Part shown: piece after piece, positions 49,713 to 62,093 of the stretch
Layout: each line of letters begins with the position of its first letter
How positions within the stretch are numbered: position 1 is the stretch's first letter
NCBI GenBank assembly: GCA_963281155.1
Contig: CAUJLY010000002.1
Location: 5,394,001-5,458,000, forward strand
Direction: 5' to 3'
Source of the DNA: Rhabditophanes sp. KR3021
Lineage: Eukaryota; Nematoda; Chromadorea; Rhabditida; Alloionematidae
DNA length: 64,000 bases
Program-made: the position numbers and the translations under genes
The notes under the pieces: generated by a model
The model's input: only the letters and a program-made list of their open reading frames with translations
What the model was told of the DNA's origin: nothing
Database searches by the model: none

Positions 49713-51053
49713 ATGTCAACCCATACTACCGACGCCGGACATTTAAAAGTTGCCCGTGCTACAAATATCCCACAAACAGGTATTCAATCTCCTTAATGGC
49801 TTTAACTAAATTTATTTTCATTTTAGGTAATTTTTAAAACAGTCAAACATGATAAAGAATATCAACGCAAATATTAAAAAGGGAAAAAGATTAAAAGTAG
49901 ACAACAGAATTGCTCCCCATCAATCTTTAAATTTGCATCCATTTTCTTCAAAACCATTCTTGAAATTTTGTTAACAACTATGGGGTGCTTCTTGAACATG
50001 CTGCCATTCGATTGACCGGATGAGTTAGTGTTTCCAAGAACATCCTGGAGGTTCATAATAACTGAGTATTCGAGGGCAAGCGATCAATCTCAACAACCAT
50101 CGCTTGTTTTTCGTTTCTTAGGATATAGATATTTACTGAATCCTTCGTATTTAGAGGAATGAATCTGGAATATCGACGTTTAGCATTTAGAATATTCATC
50201 GAACCTTCTTTCCGTACCGCTAAAAAGACCGCAGTAATAAAAGGACTCTACAAATTACACAAATATTAACCACTTAACATTTAGATGAGAGGGCACATAT
50301 AGCAAGACATAAATGCTTTGTTCCCTATTTGCAGTATCACGGGATTTTACATCCTTTAATTGTCCCTTTACCTTTTGCACAAAGCTCTGACAGATAGATC
50401 TTGATCTTGTTCAAGTATCACACTGATTTCACTTTTCAACTCGGCATAGATATATTTATTAATTTGAATCATTGTTTTATCATTTTTTGTAATGCTTTAC
50501 TTTGTTTATTTCAGCCGACGGACAAAGAAAAACTGCTAATGGAAAATTCACATTAGCTCAATTGAGACAAACAGATGCTGTTGTGCCACTTCAATCTGGA
50601 ACTAATCAATTTGACTCCCAAAAAGTAGGTTTAAAAATACCAGTTGCCTTTAGCACGTGTGTTGTCTTTTTGTCCTTATTATTGAATGTAAAATTGTTAG
50701 GGTAAAACAAGTTTCGGAATGCCAAGAAACACTCAAACTTCTATTGAATTCGGAGCACCAGATAAAAATTGGGGGATCCAAGATCCAAAAGGCATTTCAG
50801 ACATCCATGTTAGGCTTCAGTCCGGTACTAATCTGTATGAATCTCAAAAGGTTCTTTAATTGTTCTTAATTAAATTGTTCCTGTGCTCTTGATTTTATTC
50901 GACATTTATTTTCAGGGAATGACAAGCTTTGGGATGCCCAGAGATGTGCGAGGAAATCATATCAAGAGAATTTGGGAACTCGAATTCCCAGAGGAGGCCA
51001 TTCCAGAAGATCAAAGATTCCCACAACCAAATCAACAAAAAGCTCCACAATAA
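49713..51053 (+). CDS. Calponin-repeat protein without a CH domain
   Basis: Exons 49713-49779, 50515-50624, 50701-50850 and 50916-51053, 154 residues. Two calponin-family repeats are each split by an intron: LQSGTNQFDSQK / GKTSFGMPRN and LQSGTNLYESQK / GMTSFGMPRD. No calponin-homology domain is present. The same build is seen in nematode OV9M/CPN-type and UNC-87-type proteins, which bind and stabilise actin filaments in muscle; this one is short. The carboxy end is Pro/Gln-rich. Intron 1 (about 735 bp) is much longer than the others and appears to contain an antisense remnant (copy E). Confidence 0.88.
49880..50480 (-). pseudogene. Possible further GIY-YIG-like remnant, copy E, in calponin-repeat gene intron
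   Basis: Minus strand, frames broken. SIYVLLYVPSHL could correspond to the F-V-Y-x-x-x-D-P-R strand and FITAVFLAVRKEGS to the GIY position, followed by NIYILRNEKQAMVV. The tail block shared by copies B, C and D is not evident. It is antisense to the host, like the others. I hold this copy as doubtful. Confidence 0.28.
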
Positions 51054-52187
51054 ATAAGCAAATGAAATCCAACATTATAGCTAAATAACTTGTAATCGTG
51101 AATTGAATAACGCTGCTGTCAGAAAGATTACGAGTACACAATATGTGTTGGTGAACAGACTAAAAAACCTTTTTGACAAAATAAAGTAAGAACCCTTCTG
51201 ACATCAACTTTCTTTCTTTTTTATTATAAACGTCTTGTGAAGTTTTTAACTCTTATATCAAATTCTGCTCACATAAAATTTATTATTTATGTAAAAATGT
51301 GTCTTCGTTCACAAAGATTGTAACAGAATATTTATTTTGTACGTTCTATAATCAAGTGTATTTTTAATGATGAAATCAAAAATCAAAAATTGAACCCATT
51401 AAATAAACTTAATAAACTATATCTAGTTCATTTGGTGCAAAATAATCAAAAGCCTAATGAGCGATATTTAGACAAAGAAGCACTTGAAAAGTAAGCACTA
51501 ATGATACCATTTACTGCAAATTCGTGCCATTTTTCAAACTTTTTATAAATAGAAAAAGGAGATAATACATTTTTAAAAATAAGAGCACGTTGTTGGTAGT
51601 AATAAAGATGCGTAATCACTTTGTTATCTAAATTTTTGACCAACGAGATGATTTTTCTATGTAAAGGTTATCATCAATCATCACGTGGTGTGTCAGAACA
51701 CTTTTTGCCGTTATCTCCTTAGATGATTTTTCCGGTTCTGGTAGAAAACACCTAAACAGATAAACTCTCAATAATAAATCAGTTCAAAAAGTTGAGATCA
51801 AAAAATCATTCGCTAATTAAGTGTCAGTGCAAAGTTGTATCATAATTTTTGGTCGACAAATTTAATAATGTTGTTTTTGCATTTATTTAATATTAAATAA
51901 GACCTCTCACTAATTTAAAATAATTAATTCCAAATTTTTAAGCGCCCTAACCAATGTTGTTTATTCTAAGAAATGGTATTTTTTTAAGACTTCCTCCAAA
52001 TTGTTAAAACACAACCAAAGTGGTGTTACTGATTCATAATTAATCTTTTAACTAAGCTCCAAAGTACTTGAATTGCCACAAACCTTATTACACTTCTTAA
52101 TATTCTATTGCATCTTTTGTAACTATTTCATTACATCTTTTGTAAACGTTTGCTAATATTTGTAAAAAATAAGTTTTAATTTTCAGA
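51054..52187. other. Intergenic upstream of the nuclear receptor
   Basis: AT-rich, no supported gene. A 65-codon minus frame (51446-51643) is without homology. AATAAA near 51179 may end the calponin-repeat transcript. Confidence 0.4.
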
Positions 52188-53727
52188 ATGACATTATTCG
52201 ATCAAAGTTATAATTTACCTAATATGTCTACGCAATTAAATTATCCCCTAATTAATTCTATTCAAATGGATTTGAATAACTTCCAGTACAATTCTAATTT
52301 AGCACAGGAAATGAATGCTATTTTGCAATTTAAAAATACTAATAATGAAGATATCAATTCCGCAAAAATGAATAAGAAGCCGAAACGAGTTTATTTGTGT
52401 GCGATTTGTGGTGATCAAGCTTTTGGGAAGCATTATTCAGTCCGTAGTTGCAATGGATGCAAAAATTTCTTTTTTAGAAGGTATGTGATGGTTTATTTGT
52501 TCTTGATTAATTAAATTATTTAGCATTTGGCAATGCAAAACATATAAGTGCCGATTTGATAATAATTGCTATATTGGTAAAGGTAAGTAATGAATATTTG
52601 TATCAATTCATTATTTTCCTAGAGCAAAGAAACTCATGTCGCGCCTGCCGCTTAAGCACTTGTTATTCTGTTGGAATGAATCCAAAAGCAGTCCAAACAG
52701 AAAGAGATAACAGAAGGTCCAGTGTTTCATCAGTCACACCAACAGAACTAGCAACTTTGCAAGCGCCCAACAAAGAGTTCGGTAAATTGGATGACAATTT
52801 AGACAGCAATTCACCAAATACCCCATCAACATCCGACCAACTTTCTCCAAATATTGCAATTGCCGAATACTACAAAAACGAAGGAAAACACATCGCTAAT
52901 TTGTATGCTCAGATGCTTCAATTTAACGAACTTGACAATACGGTGTTCAGAAAGAGTATTCTTGAATTAAATTTAAACACAATAACATTCGAACTTGCTT
53001 TTCAAAATCCTCTTTTATTGTGCGAAAGGTCACGAATTGTTACGGAAGGTTTTAGAATTGCTCGAGTAGAAGATATTTATTATGATTGGAAGAGATGTTT
53101 CGTTCTGTTCGTAGATTTGGTTAAAAGAATTCCTGAATTTAGTGCTTTATCAAAAGAAGATCAAATAAATCTGGGTAAACTGAAATTTACAAGTATCCAT
53201 TGGTTATTAATCGTATTGTGGTCAGCGGAATCAAATACATCCGGATTGTGTTATAGTAACGGATCATACTATCCATTTGAATGCAATTTAAGGTGCATAC
53301 AAGATTCAACTAGTTCAGTTGACAAAATCAAAAGATCATTAATCGAACCTTTACGTCACCTACACTTAGATGGCATAGAAAAATCATCTCTTCTTTTATT
53401 AACATTATTTTCCGATCCTTTCATGGAATGCGAAGTGTCAAGTGATTCCTTCAATTTAATAAGTAACGCAAAGAATAAGTACCTCTCAATTCTGCATTTC
53501 CATATTACTGATAACAACAATATCATACATCATCAAAACGATATTAAGCAATTAAAAGCTAGTTTGAGATTAAGTAAGATTATTAACATTGTGAATACTA
53601 TACAAGTAAGTTTATTATTTGATTTATCAATGATAGATTGAAATTCCTCATTTAGGCTCTTTCGACATCAAATGGGAAAAATGGGAAACTGGACGACAAT
53701 TTGATCTTGACAAATTTTAGACTCTAA
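52188..53727 (+). CDS. Nuclear hormone receptor, HNF4-derived nematode type
   Basis: Exons 52188-52480, 52524-52582, 52623-53605 and 53656-53727, 468 residues. The DNA-binding domain starts at Cys 71: [18 protein letters not shown], with P-box CNGCKNFF, then [12 protein letters not shown] and [19 protein letters not shown], so both four-Cys fingers are complete. The AVQTERDN extension is typical of HNF4-derived nematode receptors. The ligand-binding region of about 260 residues is divergent but keeps a helix-3-like [17 protein letters not shown] signature. Introns fall inside the second finger. The P-box Asn in KNFF is less usual than Ala/Thr, so half-site preference cannot be assumed. Confidence 0.9.
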
Positions 53728-53951
53728 AAAATACTTAGTTATTACTTTGATCTATCACAAATAAAATCATTTACATGCATAAACGATTCTTTTTTATCAA
53801 ACTTGCAAAAATAGCTTTTTTACGGCTTTAAAACTGGTTAATCGAAAGTAAATTTAATTTCACACCGAAAATATTAATTATACATCATTAAAAAGCTCAA
53901 ATAGACTAATTCCTAATCGGTACAATTTAATTTACGCAACCTTCACCTAGA

Positions 53952-54026
53952 AATAAACTCCTAAGTTGATATTTGCAAATAAACTCTGAAGTTATATAAT
54001 AAACTTTTAAGTTGATATTTGGGGAT
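53952..54026. repeat. Three-copy tandem repeat of about 25 bp
   Basis: Units AATAAACTCCTAAGTTGATA, AATAAACTCTGAAGTTATAT and AATAAACTTTTAAGTTGATA with short spacers. Confidence 0.65.
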
Positions 54027-54100
54027 AAAATGATGATTGGTTTTAAAAATATCTCAATTAATTTATCAAGTTTCCTTTCAGTTGAACTTTATGTGTACCC

Positions 54101-54124
54101 GATATGGCATTTATTGGCCATATC
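54101..54124. repeat. Inverted repeat (8-bp arms)
   Basis: GATATGGC and GCCATATC flank an eight-base loop, about 195 bp before the EFTUD2 ATG. Could be a factor-binding palindrome or chance. Confidence 0.4.
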
Positions 54125-54317
54125 AGAGCCGCACCGCTATTAAAAATTGGGTAGACGTCATGAAATTATCTAGTCAAGACATTACGCATTCAACTTTCTT
54201 GTTCAAATCCTTCTAAAAAGTTTGTTAATCTCCTATTCTTTTTCCCAACAACAAACACTGCATTTATTTTAGTGAGGATTCATAATTCATTTTAATTTTA
54301 GTAATTAGCCCGTCAAA

Positions 54318-57292
54318 ATGGATGATGATCATTATGATGAGTTTGGAAACTACATTGGCCCAGAATTAGATTCAGATGACGAAGATGTCAACGGTCTTGA
54401 TGAGGACGATGAGCATTCCGAAAATGAGGTAATATTAATAATTATTGGAGGTATTAATTTGTTTATTTTCAGTCGGATGACCATATCAGCGAAGATGGAA
54501 AAGATACTATTTCTTCTTCTGCCATTGTTCTTCATGAGGACAAGAAATATTACCCAAGTGCTATGGAAATTTATGGGGAAGATGTGGAAGTCTTGATGGA
54601 GGAGGAAGATGCTCAACCATTAACTGAGCCAATCGTAAAGCCAGTTGGGCTGAAGAAATTCAAGACTGAGGAGTACAATTTACCTAACACTGTCTTCAAG
54701 AAAGAATTCCAAACGGACTTGATGGATTATCCGCAATTAATGAGAAATGTCGCCATTGCTGGTCATTTGCATCATGGGAAAAGTACTTTGGTCGATTGTC
54801 TGATTGAACAAACTCATCCCGACTTTGTCAGAGCTGATGATAAAGATACAAGATATACCGACACCTTGTATATCGAACAGCAGCGTGGATTGTCAATTAA
54901 ATCAATGCCTGTTTCACTAGTCATGCAATCTTCTAGAGAAAAGAGTTATTTGCTGAATATAATAGATACTCCTGGACATACCAACTTCAGCGATGAAGTT
55001 ACAGCAGCTTTCCGGATTTCAGAGGGAGTAATTATTGTGATTGATGCTCATGAAGGAGTAATGATGAATACTGAACGTTTGTTGAAGCATGCCATCTTGG
55101 AAGGTTTGCAAATCACCATCTGCATTAATAAGATTGATCGTCTTATTCTTGAATTAAAATTGCCGCCCAATGATGCTTACTTGAAATGTCGTTTTATTTT
55201 GGATCAAGTCAACACTCTTCTCTCAACTTACAGCACTCAAATAAATTACACTAAAATGTCCCCACTTAACAATAATGTAATTTTCGCCAGTTCTCGATTT
55301 AGCATTTGTTTCTCTACAAATACATTTGCCCAGGTTTACGCTAGGACATCCAAAATTAATGCCAATGAATTTGCAAAAAGATTGTGGGGTGATCTGTATT
55401 GTGACCCAGAGACAAAAAAATTCGTTAAACGCGAACCTTATTCCGGTTGTCCAAGAAGTTTTGTCCAATACATCTTGGAGCCTATTTACAAGATTTTCTC
55501 ACAAGTTGTTGGTGAATGCGATATCGGTTTGGCAAATGTTAGTTATGAACTTGGAATTTATTTGTCGAAGGAAGAACAAAGAATGAACATTAGGCCGTTG
55601 ATTTCGGTTATTTGTAAACGATTCTTTGGAGATTTTACAGCTGTTGTTGATCTTATTGTTAACAACATCAAATCACCCATTGATAATGGCCCAGCTAAAA
55701 GGGAATTATTTTATTCCGGACAAAGTGATTCAATTGTGGGAAAAGCTATTGATGAATGCGATGCAGATGGTCCGCTGGTTGTTAATACTGTGAAGAATTA
55801 TCCTAGTTCAGATGCTCACAATTTTCATGTCTTGGGCCGTGTTTTCAGTGGAACTTTATCTGTTGGACAGGATGTTACTGTGCTTGGAGAAAACTATAGC
55901 ATTACCGATGAAGAAGATTCCAGAAGAATGGTAATTGGAAAGCTATTTGTGTGCATGGCAAGATACAACATCGAAGTATCTCGTGTGCCTGCCGGAAATT
56001 TCGTTTTAATTGAAGGGATTAGTGAGCCCATCATTAAAACAGCTACCCTGTTTGATACGAAAATCAAAGAAGATTTGTATATCTTTAGACCATTGAAATT
56101 CAATACCAAAAGTGTTGTTAAACTCGCCATCGAACCAGTTAACCCATCTGAATTGCCAAAAATGCTAGAATCCTTGCAGAAAGTAAATAAATCATTCCCT
56201 TTGTTAACTGCTCGAGTAGAAGAGTCCGGCGAACATGTTCTTTTGGGAACTGGAGAATTGTACATGGACTGCGTAATGCATGATATGCGCAAAGTTTACT
56301 GGGAAATTGATATTAAAGTGGCCGACCCTAATGTTCCATTTTGTGAAACTGTCATTGATACATCTGCTATGAAATGTTTTGCCGAAACTCCAAACAGGCA
56401 AAATAAGTTGACTATGATTTGCGAACCTTTGGCTAAGAATATTGCGGAAGATATTGAAGCAGGAAAAGTTGACATTGAATGGCCTAAGAAAAAAATCGGG
56501 AAGCATTTCCAGGAAAATTATGGCTGGGATTTATTAGCTTCAAGAAATATTTGGGCATTTGGACCAGATAATTACAGTGCTAATGTTTTTGTAGATGATA
56601 CTTTGGCTTCCGAAGTCGATAAGTCTTTGTTACATGAGGTTAAGGATAGTGTTATTCAAGGATTTCAATGGGCTACTCGTCAAGGACCATTATGTGAAGA
56701 ACCAATGAGAAATCTCAGTTTCAAAATGATTGGAGCTCAAATTTCATCAAAACCCCAAGAAAGAAATGGCGGACAAATAATTCCAACTGCTAGGAGATGC
56801 GCTTACTCTTCATTCCTAATGTCAACTCCTAGATTAATGGAACCTTATTACTCTGTTGAAGTTGTAGCCCCATTTGATTGCGTTGCTGCTATTTATTCTG
56901 TTTTAGCCAGTAGAAGAGGTCACGTCATTTCAGATGCTCCTTTGCCTGGATCACCATCGTACATCCTAAATGCGTACATTCCAGTAATTGATTCCTTTGG
57001 ATTTGAAACAGATTTGAGAACACATACCCAAGGGCAGGCTTTCTGCATGAGCGTATTTGATCATTGGCAAATTGTTCCCGGAGACCCAATGGACAAATCA
57101 ATTGTTATTAAGCCGCTTGAACCTGTACCACCGCCTCATTTAGCTCGTGAATTTATGATCAAAACAAGAAGAAGAAAGGGATTAAGTGAGGATGTTTCTG
57201 TTGTCAAATTCTTCGACGAATTTATGTTGAATAATTTGGCTAAAAATGAAGATATTTTGAAAAGTTATGCTGGAGACTTTAACCTCGATTAA
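54318..57292 (+). CDS. EFTUD2: U5 snRNP GTPase EFTUD2/Snu114
   Basis: Exons 54318-54428 and 54473-57292, 976 residues (human 972). An acidic amino end ([17 protein letters not shown]) leads into an EF-2-type GTPase: [20 protein letters not shown] (G1), QQRGLSIKS (G2), [13 protein letters not shown] (G3), [16 protein letters not shown] (G4). EF-2-like domains II to V follow with [29 protein letters not shown] and IIPTARR, ending [19 protein letters not shown]. It controls U4/U6 unwinding and spliceosome disassembly as part of U5. The stop lies only 66 bp from that of the convergent NDUFAF7, so the 3' UTRs must overlap or be very short. Confidence 0.97.
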
Positions 57293-57358
57293 CTTTACTT
57301 TAATTAATTTAAATTTATTTCATCTAATTTTAAATAATACATCCGAATTAAAGCATTT

Positions 57359-58697
57359 TTACTTATTTGAACTAATTAATTTATCAACAAAAGCAATAGG
57401 TGCATTTTCCCTTTTCTCTAAAATTCCTTTTAGAGTTGCTGGGAATATACTTAACAGTTTGAATTTAATTCCCATGTTATCTCCTTCACCAGTTAACATT
57501 TCAAATGCATCGAATAATTGGTTTTGCTTTTCAACATCTCCGCTAATTGTTCTTAAAAGCATCTTTAGTCGAACTGCACCACCAAGCTTTAAAATAAAAT
57601 CGCGTTGAGTAATTGGGCCAAAGACTAATGTTTCGGTTTCCACTAATTTCTTCAGATATTCAAAATTCACATCGGCGGTAATATCAAATTCACCAGGACG
57701 TTCCAACAAATTCTTCACTTCTTCATGCTTCTTATAGCCACGTAATGAGAATGATTTCCTTTCTCCGTTATGTCCATAATCTATTAGTAAGGCAAATCCT
57801 CCTTTATGCGTGATTCTTTGGGCAATTTGCGTAACAAACGTCCCAGCTTCTGGGGAAATTTCATATTCTCCGACATCAAGTCTATTCTTAACGTATTCTG
57901 GAACTAATCCTTCTGAATGAATTGAACTTCCCTTTCCTTCCATAAAAACTAATTCATTTTCTTTATTGAGGTTCAAATAAATTTCTCTAAACTTCCCATC
58001 GACTCTCTTAAACTGATGTACTGGCAAGGCATCCAAAAATTCATTTGCAATGATAACAGAAAAGTTCTCCGGGACATTATCAATTAGTTTGTACCAGTAG
58101 ATTTCGATTCCATCGCGTGTTGTGTTTTTGCGATAATAATCTTTGTCGCTGACTGCTTCAGAAACTGATCCACATAACTTCTTCTCTTGTTCTTTTGCTA
58201 AAGTATCCGAAACTTCCACTAGATGGACAGATAAAGTTTTTAGGCTATCAAATCTGCGTAAAGAATTGATAACATCAAACATTAATTTGCCTGATCCTGG
58301 ACCAAGCTCAACTAATTGCCAAGGGCCTTTATAACCTGTGTATGTTAGTTCAGAAAACAGCCAAACTGCAATTGACTCTCCGAAGATTTGGCAAATTTCA
58401 GGAGCAGTAACAAAATCACCTTCATCTCCAAAGATTTTGAACTAAAACGAAAATAACTGAATTTAACGTTAACTCACATACGTTATCTTTGTTAAAATTG
58501 CTATAATATCCAGCCGCACTTCCGGAAGCCATTTGCATGTATTCATGAACCGAAATAGGACCGCTAACTTTAATTTTGTCTTTAATAAATCTACTTAAAA
58601 CATTGGCATCTGTTGTTGTTTTATTATTTGTTATAATTGGTATCTTAGAACTCAAGAGCCTTTTAACGACATTCGAATGCCTGAATACTTTTAACAT
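57359..58697 (-). CDS. NDUFAF7: NDUFAF7-type mitochondrial arginine methyltransferase
   Basis: Exons 58697-58482 and 58441-57359, 432 residues. A basic presequence (MLKVFRHSNVVKRLLSSK) points to mitochondria. ISVHEYMQMASGSAAGYYSN and GDFVTAPEICQIFGESI match the family start; LVELGPGSGKLM is the S-adenosylmethionine loop, and ANEFLDALPVHQF and LLIDYGH complete the core. NDUFAF7 symmetrically dimethylates NDUFS2 early in complex I assembly. Longer frames upstream of 58697 exist, but this ATG gives the proper targeting sequence. It lies 192 bp downstream of RPS14 on the same strand, close enough for an operon. Confidence 0.94.
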
Positions 58698-58889
58698 TTC
58701 TAAAATGATAACTAATGTGAGGAGATAAATAAGTTTTAAAATATGAAAAGATCCCGAATCCAATTAATTATTTTGTATGTACAATAGAAATTCAATAAAA
58801 ACATTTAATATTTTTCAACAAAACGTAGATTGTATTTATCAAACGTAAATGAACAAAGAATAACAATATTGCCTTGGCATATATTCGTC

Positions 58890-59391
58890 TTATAGACGAC
58901 GTCCACGACGACCTCCCTTTCTTCTGGTACAATCAGATGGGATTGGTGTTACATCTTCGATTCTTCCGATCTTCATTCCGGAACGAGCAAGGGCACGGAG
59001 AGCAGATTGAGCTCCTGGGCCTGGGGTTTTGGTCTTGGTTCCACCAGTAGCACGGATCTTGATGTGAAGGGCGTTTACTCCTACCATTTTGCAACGTTCA
59101 GATACATCTTGGGCGGCGAGCATAGCGGCGTAAGGTGAAGATTCATCACGATCAGCCTTTACTTTCATTCCTCCGGTAACTTTAACGATCGTTTCTTTTC
59201 CTAAATTTTAAGTATTACAACTTGGATGTTATTCATTCAAAATTACCTGATAAATCAGTAATGTGGACGAAAGTGTCATTGAATGAAGCGAAGATGTGGG
59301 CAACTCCGAATACATTTTCTCCTTCGCGGACAGTTGGTCCAAGAGTGATGACTGGTTGTTCCTCACGTACCTTTCCTTTTCTGTTAGACAT
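58890..59391 (-). CDS. RPS14: 40S ribosomal protein S14 (uS11)
   Basis: Exons 59391-59247 and 59200-58890, 151 residues, the same length as human RPS14. Conserved segments: [59 protein letters not shown], and the end [20 protein letters not shown]. uS11 sits on the small-subunit platform near the mRNA exit. Codon use is GC-richer than the neighbours, consistent with high expression. Confidence 0.98.
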
Positions 59392-59866
59392 AATTTATTC
59401 CCTATAAAAACCTTTACAATTAATAGATATTTACAAAATCACATGGCAAAAAATAAGCCGAAGAAGCGATAATTTAAAATATGGCTGAAAACCCAAAAAA
59501 GACCCCTGAAAAGAGTTCCAGGTTGATCAATAATTTTTGGTTACTATATTGTTGGATAAATGACAAAAAAGTTAGTAAAATTAAGTTAATTCTCCAGTAT
59601 CGAGCAACCAAAAAATTCAAAATTTGTATAACGTTTTCAAATGATACTCAGTCAAGCCATTCCAAATGACTCTCACACAGAAAAGATTACGGTAGTAGTC
59701 ATCGATTGGAAGAGTGCGCCCTTTTCGCATCCATTTTAAATTCTTTTTTGCCGATTTAGATAAAGATATAGTTCTTTAGAACCCCAAATAAAGCTTCATT
59801 TGTGCCATAAATTCAAATACTATTTTTTAATTATTGTAAATTCTTATTTGGACGGTTTAAAAAGAG
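59392..59866. other. Divergent promoter region of RPS14 and EI24
   Basis: A 62-codon plus-strand frame at 59481-59669 (MAENPKKTPEKSSRL...) lies here; its first 20 residues look protein-like, but it has no match and no clear splice partner. It may be a chance frame. Confidence 0.4.
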
Positions 59867-60981
59867 ATGTCACGTGATTTTGTAAAATATTTATTCGTAG
59901 ATATTTTCCATGGCATTCTTGATTCCGGTAAAGGTTTTTTCGTAAGTCTTAACTCTATCAAATCATATCTTAGGTTGGTACTTTTAGGTTATCCATAAGT
60001 TGGACTCTGTTAAAGTCGTTGAACCGCCAAAAGTTGTCGAATCTCAAGCACCTATGAGTATCCTTAAAAAGCGCCGGCAGGACCGTGATAAGGCTTCTGG
60101 AGCAGAAGGTAGTAAAGTTGAGAAGAAAAACATTATTGTCAACAATAATACACCATCATGGCAAAGGTCAATTTTTCATTTCTTAACATCCGTTTAAACT
60201 TGAGTTACTTATTTTCAGCCTGCTTAAACTCTTGGCCTGGAACATAATCTGCATTGGAATTTTTGCATTTTTCGAATACTTTTGCAACTACTTAAATACT
60301 CAACCTAATGGAACTGTTTATGACGGTTATAACTTCTTGACCATCTTTGCAACGGGCTGTAAAATCATACCATATGTTTTTATTAGAATATTTAGCGTTC
60401 TTTGGCATTCTGATATTTCAAATGCAGCATTGAGATATCTTAATGCAACCCAAACTAATTCCCGTTTCAAAAAAAGAGATGATAATCCAAATTGTAGAGG
60501 AGTAATATTTAAAAGCGCCGATTTCTTGTATTCTATTATTATCGAAATTGTATTTGGTTTACAAATTGTACTTATCTACTACCTTCCAGCCGTCATTAAT
60601 ATTCCTGGTTTTAATACATTAATTACATTCTTAGTATTCATTCATTGCTGTCTTTTGAACGCCTTGTATTGTTTCGAATACTCTTGGATGTCTGCTGATA
60701 TTAAGTGCAGTGAACGTGTTGAGAAGATTCATAAGTCTTGGCCATATTTTATAGGATTCGGGCTCCTTTTAACCTCACCAACACTTTATGTTCAATCCTC
60801 AATTGTAAATAATTGTATATTTGCCGCTTTGTTTCCCTTCTTCATCATTTCCGGGTATCTCTCAAACGACAAAGCCCCAATAAGATCAGCTATTTGCAGA
60901 ATACCATTCTTTAAGTATACCACTCAATTTACGGATAAGGCTTTGTCCTATGTACCTATTTTAACCAAAACCTTATATTAA
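59867..60981 (+). CDS. EI24: EI24/EPG-4 endoplasmic-reticulum autophagy protein
   Basis: Exons 59867-59941, 59988-60166 and 60219-60981, 338 residues (human 340). The first two exons give the family start (MSRDFVKYLFVDIFHGILDS ... HKLDSV) and a basic cytosolic stretch (LKKRRQDRDK). The third exon encodes the multi-span body with hallmark LYCFEYSWM, SWPYFIGFGLLLTSPT and FAALFPFFIISG, closely matching EI24. EI24 and C. elegans EPG-4 act in autophagosome maturation from the ER. The short first exon would be missed by frame-based calling, but it is required because the second exon has no ATG at its start. Confidence 0.92.
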
Positions 60982-61124
60982 TCTTGTATTCATTATTGCC
61001 TTGTACAAATTTTATGTAATATAATTCTTCTATATAATTACTTTATTTTTCGTGGTTAATTCCATTCGTTACCTGGTGCATTTTTAATTATTAATTTAAA
61101 CAATTATTGTCTTGCAGGTTTAAT

Positions 61125-61482
61125 ATGTCTACAGCCGTCGAAGGATTAGCAATCGGTCTTAACAAGGGAGTTCGCGTTACCGCCAATGCCCGTACTGCCA
61201 GACACTCTCGCAGACGTGGACTTGCATCAAAGAAAAGCAAGCTTGCCAGAGAGCTCGTAAGAGAAATCACTGGATTCGCCCCATATGAAAGACGTATGAT
61301 GGAATTGCTCCGTGTTTCGTAAGTTTAGACTCTTCTAAATTCTTTTCTTAATATCCTCTTTTAGCCGTGATAAGAAAGCATTCAAGTTCACCAAGGCCCG
61401 CATCGGAACCCACCTTCGTGCCAAGAAAAAGAGAGATGAAATCCAAAACGTCATGAACAACATGCGTAAGCAACATAAGTAA
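61125..61482 (+). CDS. RPL36: 60S ribosomal protein L36 (eL36)
   Basis: Exons 61125-61318 and 61365-61482, 103 residues. [49 protein letters not shown] and the basic end [19 protein letters not shown] are diagnostic. The start is the ATG at 61125, just after a TTGCAG acceptor; the frame opens further upstream, but that part lies in the outron. It follows EI24 by 143 bp and precedes the acyl carrier protein gene by 154 bp. Confidence 0.97.
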
Positions 61483-61636
61483 ATGTTTGTATCAGTTGTT
61501 GATTTTGTTATAAAATTGTTGCGAATAAATGATTTCCCAATCATATTCTGTTTGAGCAGTAATATCTGCATTTGTTAATACTTTCAAATAAATATATTCA
61601 TCGATTTTTATTACGTTAATCACTTTTAAGATAAAC

Positions 61637-62093
61637 ATGTTCCGTAAATTATTGGTTCCAACAATTAGAGCCGTCCAAGTTGCTGTTCGCCCAAAGACAT
61701 CTGTAATTGGTAGTAGATTTGTGGCTGTTATAGAGCAAAAAAGATATTCACAAGTGGAGAATTTCGGACCCTTTACTCCACCAAAACAACTTACATTTAA
61801 AGAGGTTATTTGAATGTTGTTTCGTTGATTAATAATTCATTTTTTAGGTAGAAACACGTGTCTTGAAAGCAATTAAATCATGGGACAGATTCCCCCAAGA
61901 TAAAGGTCAAAAACTAACATTAGATGCAAAGTTCGAGGAAGATCTTGGCATTGATTCTCTCGATCACGTTGAAATTATTATGTCTCTAGAAGATGAATTT
62001 GGATTTGAAATTCAACAAGAAGATGCCGAGAAACTTAAGTCTCCAAGGGATGTTTTTAAATTCATTTGCGAACGTGAAGATGTTTTTGAGTAA
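61637..62093 (+). CDS. NDUFAB1: Mitochondrial acyl carrier protein (complex I subunit)
   Basis: Exons 61637-61804 and 61848-62093, 137 residues. A presequence of about 45 residues (MFRKLLVPTIRAVQVAVRP) precedes the ACP fold: ETRVLKAIKSWDRF, then DLGIDSLDHVEIIM with the phosphopantetheine Ser at about 93, then DEFGFEIQQEDAEKL. It serves mitochondrial fatty-acid (lipoate) synthesis, complex I and Fe-S assembly through LYR proteins. A functional tie to FDX2 and NDUFAF7, also in this window, is real, but their proximity is loose. The upstream TTTTAAG before AAACATG fits trans-splicing. Confidence 0.95.

Larger units (their letters stand above)
53728..54317. other. Intergenic with repeat and hairpin, upstream of EFTUD2
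   Basis: Contains a three-copy tandem repeat (53952-54026), a hairpin (54101-54124) and an acceptor-like TTTTAG near 54301, seventeen bases before the EFTUD2 start. Confidence 0.5.

Noticed and set aside
57267..57608. Plus-strand frame overlapping EFTUD2 end and NDUFAF7
   Set aside because: Antisense shadow of the NDUFAF7 coding sequence.
60232..60981. TMEM33-like identity for the multi-span protein
   Set aside because: LYCFEY, WPYFIGFG and LFPFFIIS segments and the rebuilt amino exons match EI24 instead.
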